Below are positions 14,973-21,353 of a stretch of DNA of 23,834 bases, in pieces; positions within the stretch are counted from its first letter, which is position 1; every line of letters starts with the position of its first letter. The notes under the pieces are model-generated. The model was given only the letters and a program-made list of their open reading frames with translations, did not search any database and was not told where the DNA came from. A program made the translations under genes and the position numbers. The DNA comes from an uncultured Bacilli bacterium (lineage in GTDB: Bacteria; Bacillota_I; Bacilli_A; RF39; UBA660), in assembly GCA_934140355.1 (NCBI GenBank), contig CAKPBH010000022.1, forward strand, positions 1 through 23,834. The letters run 5' to 3'.

Positions 14973-15566
14973 ATGAATTTAGCAAATAAAATTACGATAT
15001 CTAGAGTGATTATGGCAATTGTGATTATGATTATTTTATTATTTCCCTTTGAAGGATTAGGAATTAATTTGCCAACATTTTTAGTTAGTGGTAGGATTTT
15101 GATTGAGGTGAAGTATTTAATTGCAGGGGTGTTGTTTGTTATTGCTTCTCTTACGGACTTTTTGGATGGATATGTTGCTAGACGTTATAATATGGTGACT
15201 GATTTTGGAAAGATGGTTGATGCCATTAGTGATAAAATGCTTACAAATTCTTTACTTGTGATTTTGGCGTCTAATCATATGATTAGTCCGATTATTGCAG
15301 TTGTTTTTATTGTTCGTGATATTACGGTTGATTCGATTAAGATGGTGATTGGAAATAAGGGACATGCGGTTGCGGCAATTGGTATTGCTAAGTTGAAAAC
15401 GGCTACTTTAATGGTTGGTTTAGCTCTTACTTTGTTTTATAATTTGCCGTTTGAGCTTATTGGTGTTCGAGTAAGTGATTGTTTGCTTATTATTTCTTCA
15501 ATTTTATCGATAGTATCTGGCTTTCAATATTATTTGATGGCTAGACCTTATATTGAAGCAAAGTAA
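14973..15566 (+). CDS. pgsA: CDP-diacylglycerol-glycerol-3-phosphate 3-phosphatidyltransferase
   Basis: A 197-residue integral membrane enzyme that makes phosphatidylglycerol phosphate, committing to phosphatidylglycerol and cardiolipin. The CDP-alcohol phosphotransferase signature D-G-x2-A-R-x8-G-x3-D-x3-D is complete: Asp65, Gly66, Ala69, Arg70, Gly79, Asp83, Asp87. About five to six hydrophobic helices are visible. It starts 3 nt after the rodZ stop, so the two form an operon. In Bacillus the next genes are cinA-recA; here an element and a reverse gene follow instead. Confidence 0.93.
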   Translation: MNLANKITISRVIMAIVIMIILLFPFEGLGINLPTFLVSGRILIEVKYLIAGVLFVIASLTDFLDGYVARRYNMVTDFGKMVDAISDKMLTNSLLVILASNHMISPIIAVVFIVRDITVDSIKMVIGNKGHAVAAIGIAKLKTATLMVGLALTLFYNLPFELIGVRVSDCLLIISSILSIVSGFQYYLMARPYIEAK

Positions 15567-15578
15567 AATGAATAGGAT

Positions 15579-15610
15579 ATAAACTGTCCAACTTTTTGGA
15601 GATAGTTTAT
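15579..15610 (+). terminator. hairpin after pgsA, terminator with interrupted T tract
   Basis: ATAAACT (15579-15585) pairs with AGTTTAT (15604-15610), and TCCAA with TTGGA (inner stem, loop CTTT), with a small bulge between. Instead of a T tract the sequence goes directly into the MITE-like element (TTGGTTCTTC). Confidence 0.5.
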
Positions 15611-15612
15611 TT

Positions 15613-15787
15613 GGTTCTTCAAATTTGAGGAAGCTTGAAAATAACATCTAAATTTTTAGATGTTATTTTCATATCTTATGATTATTTTAAAGTAGTAAAA
15701 TTAAAAGTATTAAAAAAACTTAAAATTAAGTTTTTAGAATTTTGTAATAACTACTTTAAATCTATGTCCTTTCAAATTTGAAGAACC
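15613..15787. mobile_element. MITE-like element, copy 2 (intact inverted repeats)
   Basis: A 175-bp non-coding element with perfect 16-bp terminal inverted repeats: GGTTCTTCAAATTTGA (15613-15628) and TCAAATTTGAAGAACC (15772-15787). It is flanked by GTTTATTT (15605-15612) and GTTTATTC (15788-15795), a 7-of-8 direct repeat consistent with an 8-bp target duplication. Inside: a perfect 15-bp hairpin GAAAATAACATCTAA / TTAGATGTTATTTTC (15637-15670), the arms TTTAAAGTAGT / ACTACTTTAAA (about 15687-15760) and a nested AAAACTTAA / TTAAGTTTT hairpin. GGTTCTT-type ends and an 8-bp duplication fit an ISL3-like transposase (inference). It has no ORF. Confidence 0.75.
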
Positions 15788-15794
15788 GTTTATT

Positions 15795-16361
15795 CTACTC
15801 ATTTTTTTTAAAATAATCTGAATATCCTTTTTGTTTGATTATTTTGGCGGGGGATCCAGTTATGGTGAGGTTACTTGAAAAACTTTTGGTTACGGTTGAA
15901 TTGGCTCCAATTACAGTGTTGTCACCGATAGTGATGTTGCCAATAATTCTAGAGCCAGGTCCTATCCATACGTGATTTCCTATTTGCGGGGCAATAGGTG
16001 TAGTTCCTATATTTTTGCCGATGGTTGTCATGGGGTGAATTTTTAAATATTTTCCTATTTTTGCGTTTTGGTTAATGTAGATTGGTCCTAAGTGAATAAT
16101 GCAAAGTCCTTCTTCGATTGTGTTTAAAGGAAGAAAAATAGAATACTGAATTGATTTTTTTTCGAAATGATGATTGATGAGGCAAAAAAGAATTTTTCCT
16201 AGGGGATCTTTTCTGCAATTGTGATAATATTCTACTTTTCTGTATAATTTTATAAATTTAAGGATTGTTTTTAATTCTTTTGTAAAGATAGGGTAGCTAT
16301 CATAGTAGACATCTCTTTCTATTTTTATGTACCTTTTATAGTCTGATTTATTTTTTATCAT
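15795..16361 (-). CDS. hexapeptide-repeat acyltransferase, serine acetyltransferase-like
   Basis: A 188-residue protein on the minus strand with a helical N-terminus (1-70) and a left-handed beta-helix (about 80-170) built from hexapeptide repeats: IYINQNAKIGKYLKIHPMTTIG, IGNHVWIGPGSRIIGNITIGDNTVIGANSTVTKS. The motif HPMTTIG has the catalytic-type His. It resembles CysE/serine acetyltransferases and EPS acetyltransferases that modify sugars, so the substrate is uncertain. It is the only clear reverse gene in the window, and its stop codon touches the right flank of the MITE-like element. The ribosome-binding site is GGAAG about 8 nt before the ATG. The neighbourhood suggests an accessory gene. 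Confidence 0.8.
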   Translation of the reverse strand: MIKNKSDYKRYIKIERDVYYDSYPIFTKELKTILKFIKLYRKVEYYHNCRKDPLGKILFCLINHHFEKKSIQYSIFLPLNTIEEGLCIIHLGPIYINQNAKIGKYLKIHPMTTIGKNIGTTPIAPQIGNHVWIGPGSRIIGNITIGDNTVIGANSTVTKSFSSNLTITGSPAKIIKQKGYSDYFKKNE

Positions 16362-16385
16362 GAAATATCTTCCTTTTCTTTAATC

Positions 16386-16414
16386 ATTATATCTAAATTA
16401 TTTCGGAATGTAAA
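16386..16414 (-). promoter_or_regulatory. promoter of the acetyltransferase gene
   Basis: On the minus strand: TTTACA (16409-16414), 17-nt spacer, TATAAT (16386-16391), start near 16379. A second possible extended -10 (TGgTATAAT, minus strand, 16444-16452) lies further upstream. Confidence 0.6.
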
Positions 16415-16516
16415 ATTTTTTAGAGTTTTTTTGCTTTATGGAGATTATACCAGTAATAATTAATTAAAGAGTGATTTCATTATTAGAGAGAGATTTTGTT
16501 TTGAATAAAGTTGTAA

Positions 16517-16537
16517 GGCAATCGCTTAAAAAATTTT
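16517..16537 (-). repeat. shared upstream motif, copy B
   Basis: On the minus strand AAAATTTTTT followed by AAGCGATTGCC, one T longer than copy A at 13641-13660. It lies about 156 nt upstream of the acetyltransferase start and points toward it. TTGACA occurs just upstream in the same orientation (16542-16547, minus strand). Confidence 0.5.
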
Positions 16538-16816
16538 CTATTGTCAAAATTATATTTTTGTGTTGTAAAAAATAGGGTGTCAAGAGAAATCGTTGCATCT
16601 ATGTTTAGATTTTCTATTTTTGAGAAAAACCCTTTACTTAAATCTGTATCTTTTGCCATTTTTTCTTATGACTTATTGATTCAATCATTTTTATGGATTT
16701 TTTATTCGTTTCAATTCAATTAAAAAGTTCATAAATCGCTCTTATCGATAATTGTCCCTATATATGATTTTATAGGAATTTTAAATTTTATATTGCTATT
16801 TTGCGGGAGAAATTCG

Positions 16817-16931
16817 TTGTGCAGATATTCAAAATGTGTGATATAATTGAGTTAGTAATCAATGTAGTATCTAAGGTTACTTAAAGAGGGAAGAAAAAAT
16901 AAATGCAAAGTGTTTTTCATTGTATTTATTT
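16817..16931 (+). ncRNA. possible small transcript: promoter followed by hairpin
   Basis: TTGTGC (16817-16822), 19-nt spacer, extended -10 TGaTATAAT (16839-16847). About 45 nt after the predicted start is a 12-bp hairpin, AAATAAATGCAA (16897-16908) with TTGTATTTATTT (16920-16931). No T tract follows. A 21-codon ORF begins at ATG 16902 inside the hairpin with a distant GAGGG. Either reading is weak. Confidence 0.25.
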
Positions 16932-17200
16932 CTTAGATTTCAACAAAAAAAGAAGTAAAAATATTTAGCTAAAAAGAAGCATTACTGTTTATAGTTAAAT
17001 TCAACAGATAAGTTCTTTATTTTATAGAAATTATTGAGTTTGTAATTTTTAAGATATATGAAATAGTAATACTTTATATCTTATTTAATTGAACTGTAGA
17101 TTTAAATCATTATAAATGAGAGGTAAATGACTGTGAATGGTATGGAGTGTTATTTGATATGGCACAAAGTTTAGTGGATAAGGTTGAGATGAGATAAATA

Positions 17201-17224
17201 TCCTAGGGTCAAATGGTTAGGACA
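17201..17224 (+). pseudogene. tRNA D-arm-like fragment (possible tRNA-Glu remnant)
   Basis: TCCTAGGGTCAAATGGTTAG followed by GACA contains a D-arm: GTC/GAC stem, A14, GG in the loop, A21. It resembles the 5' third of bacterial tRNA-Glu and the intact tRNA 180 nt downstream, but no anticodon arm or T arm follows. Could be chance. Confidence 0.3.
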
Positions 17225-17342
17225 GAACAGTGGTTAGCAGTTTTGTTAATTTCTAATCATTACTACAAGACTATCTTTATTACATGTAAAAAATTGATTG
17301 TAAAAAAAATTCACTCTTTTTTACTGAATTTTTTAAATAAAG

Positions 17343-17371
17343 TTGACTTTTGTTTAAAAAAATTATACAAT
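17343..17371 (+). promoter_or_regulatory. promoter of tRNA-Glu
   Basis: TTGACT (17343-17348), 17-nt spacer, TACAAT (17366-17371). Predicted start near 17378, about 15 nt before the tRNA. Confidence 0.75.
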
Positions 17372-17392
17372 TGGTATTGTCAAGTGAGATAT

Positions 17393-17469
17393 GGCCTGTT
17401 GGTGAAGTGGTTTAACACGCGCGCCTCTCAAGCTCGTATTCACGGGTTCAAACCCCGTACAGGCTACCA
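17393..17469 (+). tRNA. tRNA-Glu (anticodon CUC), CCA encoded
   Basis: A 77-nt cloverleaf: acceptor GGCCTGT/ACAGGCT (first pair G-U), discriminator A, CCA encoded; D arm GTGA...ACAC; anticodon stem CGCGC/GCTCG with a C-U mismatch at 29-41; anticodon loop CTCTCAA giving anticodon CUC after T33; variable loop TATTC; T arm ACGGG TTCAAAC CCCGT. It decodes GAG. The overall sequence is tRNA-Glu-like. It is a single-gene unit with its own promoter and terminator. The C-U mismatch and the rare CUC anticodon in an AT-rich genome are unusual. Confidence 0.85.
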
Positions 17470-17481
17470 AATTGTTATGTT

Positions 17482-17504
17482 AAGCCCCTTTTGGGGTTTT
17501 TATT
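17482..17504 (+). terminator. terminator of the tRNA-Glu unit
   Basis: AAGCCCC, TTTT loop, GGGGTTT, followed by TTATTTT. It starts 12 nt after the tRNA CCA and ends shortly before add. Confidence 0.8.
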
Positions 17505-17526
17505 TTACTAGAAAAGAGGATAAAAT

Positions 17527-18507
17527 ATGGATAGTGATTTAAAAAAATTACCTAAGGTAGAGTTGCATTTGCATTTAGATGGTTCTTTGTCACTTGATTT
17601 GGCAAGTGAGTTGTCTGGACTTTCTAAGGAGGAATTGGTAGAAAAGATGGTTGCACCAGATAAATGTCAAAATTTAAGTGATTATTTAACAAAGTTTGAT
17701 TTTCCTATTTCTCTTATGCAAACGAAAAAGAATTTATCGATGATTGCTTATGATTTGGTTAATAGGTTAGAAGAAGATGAAGTAATTTATGCTGAAATAA
17801 GATTTGCTCCAATGTTTCATACGAAAGAGGGACTTACTATGGAAGAAGTTGTTGGGTCTGTTTTGAATGGGCTTCGGCAAAATACAAAAGTTCAATCTAA
17901 TTTGATTTTGTGTATGATGAGGGGGGCAAGTTTAGAAGATAATCAGAAGACGCTTCGTTTGGCGGAGAAGTATTTAAATCGTGGTGTTTGTGCGGTTGAT
18001 TTGGCAGGCGCTGAAGACAAGTATCCAATCGATGATTATTTACCTTTGTTTGATGAGGCTAGGAAAAAGGGAATTCCATTTACAATTCATGCTGGTGAGA
18101 ATGGGAGTGCGGACGAGGTTCGCAAGGCTATTTTAGCGGGTGCTAGTCGTATTGGCCATGGTATTCATACTCTTGATGATGATGGGGTAATTGACTTAAT
18201 AAAAAAAAGACATCTATTTCTTGAGTTATGTCCGACTTCTAATGTTCAGACAAATGCTGTTTTAGATTATGCACATCACCCTATTTTTAAGTTTTATCAG
18301 ATGGGAATTTTATTTAATTTGAATACAGATAATTCTTGTGTATCTCATATTTCTCTTAATGAGGAGTATTTGAAGGTAAATCATTATTTTTCTTTTTTGT
18401 ATGAAGATTATGTGAAGATGAATTTAGATGCAATTGCGGCAAGTTTTTTGTCTTTGGATGATAAAAAAAATTTAGTGAAAAAGTTTTATGATAATATTCA
18501 CAAATAA
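17527..18507 (+). CDS. add: adenosine deaminase
   Basis: A 326-residue adenosine deaminase, which converts adenosine and deoxyadenosine to inosine for purine salvage. The metal-binding HLH motif is at His14/His16 (VELHLHLDGSL), HAGE at 188-191 (His188 metal, Glu191 catalytic), RIGHGIHT with His211, and the metal Asp268 in LNTDNS. The position after Asp268, Asp in mammalian enzymes, is Asn269; TDN is found in many bacterial members, so I do not read it as loss of function. Length is normal. The ribosome-binding site is AAGAGGA before ATG 17527. It follows the tRNA terminator, so its promoter is unclear or read-through is used. Confidence 0.92.
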   Translation: MDSDLKKLPKVELHLHLDGSLSLDLASELSGLSKEELVEKMVAPDKCQNLSDYLTKFDFPISLMQTKKNLSMIAYDLVNRLEEDEVIYAEIRFAPMFHTKEGLTMEEVVGSVLNGLRQNTKVQSNLILCMMRGASLEDNQKTLRLAEKYLNRGVCAVDLAGAEDKYPIDDYLPLFDEARKKGIPFTIHAGENGSADEVRKAILAGASRIGHGIHTLDDDGVIDLIKKRHLFLELCPTSNVQTNAVLDYAHHPIFKFYQMGILFNLNTDNSCVSHISLNEEYLKVNHYFSFLYEDYVKMNLDAIAASFLSLDDKKNLVKKFYDNIHK

Positions 18508-18525
18508 GGGTATCTAGTGTATAAT
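18497..18525 (+). promoter_or_regulatory. promoter of comN-secDF
   Basis: TTCACA (18497-18502), 17-nt spacer, TATAAT (18520-18525), overlapping the end of add. Start near 18532, about 12 nt before the comN start codon. Confidence 0.6.
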
Positions 18526-18543
18526 TTAGAGTGTGGTGATATT

Positions 18544-18789
18544 ATGTATTATAGTAGTCAAGAAGAACTTTATCAAGGATTAATTCCAGCGATACATGTT
18601 AAATTAAAATTATTAAAGAGATTTAAGAATGTTGATGTTACGGAGAATGATATTTGGAATTATTTAAGAGATAGTAAATGGAAAAGTAGTGTTGATTTAA
18701 CTTTATCTGATATGGTAGATGATATTCTTCATACCGATAATGATGAGTTTATTCGCTACAAGATTAAAAATAAGGAAAGTTTATTTTAA
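18544..18789 (+). CDS. comN: ComN-like post-transcriptional regulator
   Basis: An 81-residue protein from ATG 18544; the upstream GTG 18517 lies within the promoter, while GGTGAT is 7 nt before the ATG. It matches the small 'post-transcriptional regulator' family (ComN/YrzD in B. subtilis), which acts on comE mRNA levels and binds DivIVA. The pattern VTENDIWNYLRDSKW and LSDMVDDILHTDNDEFIRYK is the family core. In Bacillus the gene also lies directly upstream of secDF, which supports the call. No competence genes are in the window, so the target here is unknown. Confidence 0.75.
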   Translation: MYYSSQEELYQGLIPAIHVKLKLLKRFKNVDVTENDIWNYLRDSKWKSSVDLTLSDMVDDILHTDNDEFIRYKIKNKESLF

Positions 18790-18801
18790 GGAGGGGGAGC
18801 A

Positions 18802-21159
18802 ATGTTAGAAACAGTTTATATTGCTTTAGTGATTATTTTTGCAATTAGTGTATTTTTCTTTTTTCGTTTAAAAGAGAAGTTGGCTCGGGTTTTGTTTGGA
18901 TTACTTTCTTGCGTTTGCATTATGATTTTTTGTATTATTTCTTATCAACCACTTTTGGATAAGATAAATTATGGGCTGGATTTGCAAGGTGGATTTGAGG
19001 TTTTATATAAAGTTAGTCCGCTTTCTAGTGATGATAAGTTAGATAGTGATATGCTTTATAATACTTATAAGTCTTTAGTAAAAAGAATTGATATTTTAGG
19101 AGTAAGTGAACCAGAAATAACAATTGAGGGTGATGACCAGATTCGCGTTAAGTTAGCGGGAGTTACTAATAAAGAAGAAGCTAGGGAAGTTCTTTCTTCA
19201 ACAGCGTCTTTGACGTTTAGAGATACTTCAAATCATTTGCTTATGACTTCTGATGTATTAGGGGGAAATGCCAAGGTGTCTACTGATCAAAATGGAAAGC
19301 CAGCGGTTAGTTTATCTATTAAGGATAAGGATAAATTTTATGAGGTAACAAGTAAAGTTTCAAAAATGAGTAATAATTTGATTGTGATTTGGCTTGATTA
19401 TGATGAGGAGAAGGATAGTTACTCTAGTGAAAAAGAAAAATGTGGTAGTTTATCTGATTCGCATTGTTTGAGTGCTGCTAGTGTTTCACAGGGATTTTCT
19501 AGTGATGTTATTATTAGTGGAAACTTTACAGAAGATGAGGCCAAAAACTTAGTAGAATTGATTAATTCTGGTGCACTTCCCACAAAATTAGAAGAGATTT
19601 CTTCTCGAACGGTAGAGGCTTCTTTTGGAGAGGCTAGTTTAAATCAGACTTTGCTTGCTGGAGTGATTGGAATTTGTATTGTTGTTTTGATTGTAACGCT
19701 AGTATATCATTTTGCTGGTTTTGTTGCGTCACTTGGTATTTTACTTTATACCGCTCTTACTTTTTTAGTGTTTTATTTGATTAATGGTGTTTTGACACTA
19801 CCAGGAATTGCAGCAATGTTACTTGGAATTGGTATGGCAGTTGATGCGAACGTTATTTCCTTTGAAAGAGTAAGAGAGTTATTAAAAATTGGAAAACCTT
19901 TACAGGAGGCTTTTCGTGAAGGAAATAAGGCTTCACTTAGCAGTATTATTGATGCAAATATTACGACGATGATTGTTGCTATTATTTTGTTTATTCTAGG
20001 AGAATCTAGTGTTAAAGGCTTTGCAACGATGCTTATTATTAGTATTATTGTGACTGTTTTAGTGATGGTTGTTATTGTAAAATTAATTGTTGGTTTGTTT
20101 GTTAAAACAGGATTTTTTGATGATAAGTTAAACTTATTTATTGGGGTTCGTAAGAGGCAAATTGTTCCTGCAACGGATATCAGAGTTCCTTTTCAAAATT
20201 TGGAGTTTGTTCGGAATCGAAAATACTTCCTTGGCTTTACTGTTTGTGTAATTATTGTTGGTATTATTTTATCCTTTGTTCGGGGTATTAATTTGGGAGT
20301 TGATTTTACTGGTGGTACGACAGTTACCGTTACAAAGAATGAGTCAGTTAGTTTAGAGAAAATTCAAGATGAACTTAAGAATTTAAAATATACAGTAAAG
20401 AAGTCTGAGGAGACAAAGGATGATGTTACCGTTACGATTGATGAAGTTATCGATAAAGGTCATATTCAAAAGTTATCGAAGAAAATAGAGAAGGAATATC
20501 ATACTAACACGGATATTTATACGGTTAGTAAGGTAGTTAAACAAGAACTTACTAAGAATGCAATTCAGGCTTTGCTATTTGCTTCTCTTGGAATTTTGAT
20601 TTATGTTGCGATAAGATTTAAATTTAATTATGCTATTTCTGCTTTAATTGCTTTATGTCATGATATTGTTATGATTGTTATCATTTTTTGTATTTTTAAA
20701 TTAGAAATTACCAGTATTTTTATTGCTGCTATTTTGACGATTATTGGTTATTCAATTAATGATACGATTGTTACTTTTGATATGATTCGTGAAAATTATA
20801 AGAAGAAATTAAGTCAAAAGATAGGAAAGAGAAAAAAGAATATTGAAGAGATTAAGTTAAATGATGAAGAATTAATTGATTTGGTTAATGATAGCGTTCG
20901 TACAACGTTTACTAGAAGTGTTTTAACCACTTTAACAACGATATTTCCTGTTATTTGCCTACTTATTTTTGGAGCTAGAGAGATATTTAATTTTAATCTT
21001 GCTTTACTAATTGGTTTTATTGCGGGAGTTTATTCTTCTATTTATATTTCTAATCAATTATGGTTAATTTTAGAGTCGAGAAGGTTGAAGAAACCAGAGA
21101 AAAAAGATGATGATGATAAAGAAATTAGTGAGATAGAAATTAAGGGAGTTAATTGTTAA
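18802..21159 (+). CDS. secDF: SecDF, fused protein-export membrane protein
   Basis: A 785-residue fusion of SecD and SecF, which helps SecYEG translocation using the proton gradient. Each half has the expected six membrane helices, with a large extracytoplasmic domain between the first and second. SecD signature YGLDLQGG at residues 57-64; SecF signature LGVDFTGG at 498-505; conserved GMAVDANVISFERVRE and IGYSINDTIVTFDMIREN in membrane helix 4 of each half. The strong ribosome-binding site TAAGGAGGGGGAG precedes ATG 18802, 12 nt after comN. The cytosolic tail is highly charged. No yajC is seen nearby. Confidence 0.95.
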   Translation: MLETVYIALVIIFAISVFFFFRLKEKLARVLFGLLSCVCIMIFCIISYQPLLDKINYGLDLQGGFEVLYKVSPLSSDDKLDSDMLYNTYKSLVKRIDILGVSEPEITIEGDDQIRVKLAGVTNKEEAREVLSSTASLTFRDTSNHLLMTSDVLGGNAKVSTDQNGKPAVSLSIKDKDKFYEVTSKVSKMSNNLIVIWLDYDEEKDSYSSEKEKCGSLSDSHCLSAASVSQGFSSDVIISGNFTEDEAKNLVELINSGALPTKLEEISSRTVEASFGEASLNQTLLAGVIGICIVVLIVTLVYHFAGFVASLGILLYTALTFLVFYLINGVLTLPGIAAMLLGIGMAVDANVISFERVRELLKIGKPLQEAFREGNKASLSSIIDANITTMIVAIILFILGESSVKGFATMLIISIIVTVLVMVVIVKLIVGLFVKTGFFDDKLNLFIGVRKRQIVPATDIRVPFQNLEFVRNRKYFLGFTVCVIIVGIILSFVRGINLGVDFTGGTTVTVTKNESVSLEKIQDELKNLKYTVKKSEETKDDVTVTIDEVIDKGHIQKLSKKIEKEYHTNTDIYTVSKVVKQELTKNAIQALLFASLGILIYVAIRFKFNYAISALIALCHDIVMIVIIFCIFKLEITSIFIAAILTIIGYSINDTIVTFDMIRENYKKKLSQKIGKRKKNIEEIKLNDEELIDLVNDSVRTTFTRSVLTTLTTIFPVICLLIFGAREIFNFNLALLIGFIAGVYSSIYISNQLWLILESRRLKKPEKKDDDDKEISEIEIKGVNC

Positions 21160-21244
21160 CTTTCTTTTTTTTGGAAATATTTTGGTTCAACTTTAATAAA
21201 TATACTCTAGTTTGAATAACTAAATGATTTTTTGATAGAGACAC

Positions 21245-21276
21245 TAGATACTTCTTAGGAGGTATCTATTTTTTTT
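21245..21276 (+). terminator. rho-independent terminator of comN-secDF
   Basis: TAGATACTTC (21245-21254) pairs with GAGGTATCTA (21259-21268; one G-U pair) around TTAG, followed by eight T. Confidence 0.9.
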
Positions 21277-21298
21277 AGAATAATCTATTTCAGTATTA

Positions 21299-21335
21299 TT
21301 GACAGAGAAAAAAATAAAGTTTAATATGGTAATAT
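21299..21335 (+). promoter_or_regulatory. promoter region of rel
   Basis: TTGACA (21299-21304), 17-nt spacer, TAATAT (21322-21327). An alternative extended -10, TGgTAATAT, ends at 21335. Either gives a very short leader before the ribosome-binding site GGAAGGG. Confidence 0.6.
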
Positions 21336-21353
21336 AGTTTTGGAAGGGTGATT

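Larger units (their letters stand above)
16415..17342. other. gene-poor spacer between acetyltransferase and tRNA-Glu
   Basis: About 930 nt. I see no convincing protein gene: ORFs at 16541-16723 and 17213-17542 lack ribosome-binding sites and look random, the second running through the tRNA. It contains the shared motif copy B, a promoter-plus-hairpin candidate (16817-16931) and a tRNA D-arm-like fragment (17201-17224). Short open stretches such as the one ending MAQSLVDKVEMR near 17198 could be gene remnants but are too short to call. Confidence 0.5.

Noticed and set aside
16541..16723. 60-codon ORF in the gap
   Set aside because: It starts without a ribosome-binding site and has no neighbours or recognisable features.
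17418..17436. Reading the tRNA anticodon as CAA (Leu)
   Set aside because: That loop placement destroys the anticodon stem and there is no long variable arm expected for tRNA-Leu.
17213..17542. 109-codon ORF overlapping the tRNA
   Set aside because: It runs through the tRNA, its terminator and the start of add, has no ribosome-binding site, and its translation is not protein-like.
18301..18330. TDN instead of TDD in adenosine deaminase as a lost catalytic residue
   Set aside because: Many bacterial adenosine deaminases carry TDN; the metal ligands and Glu191 are present.
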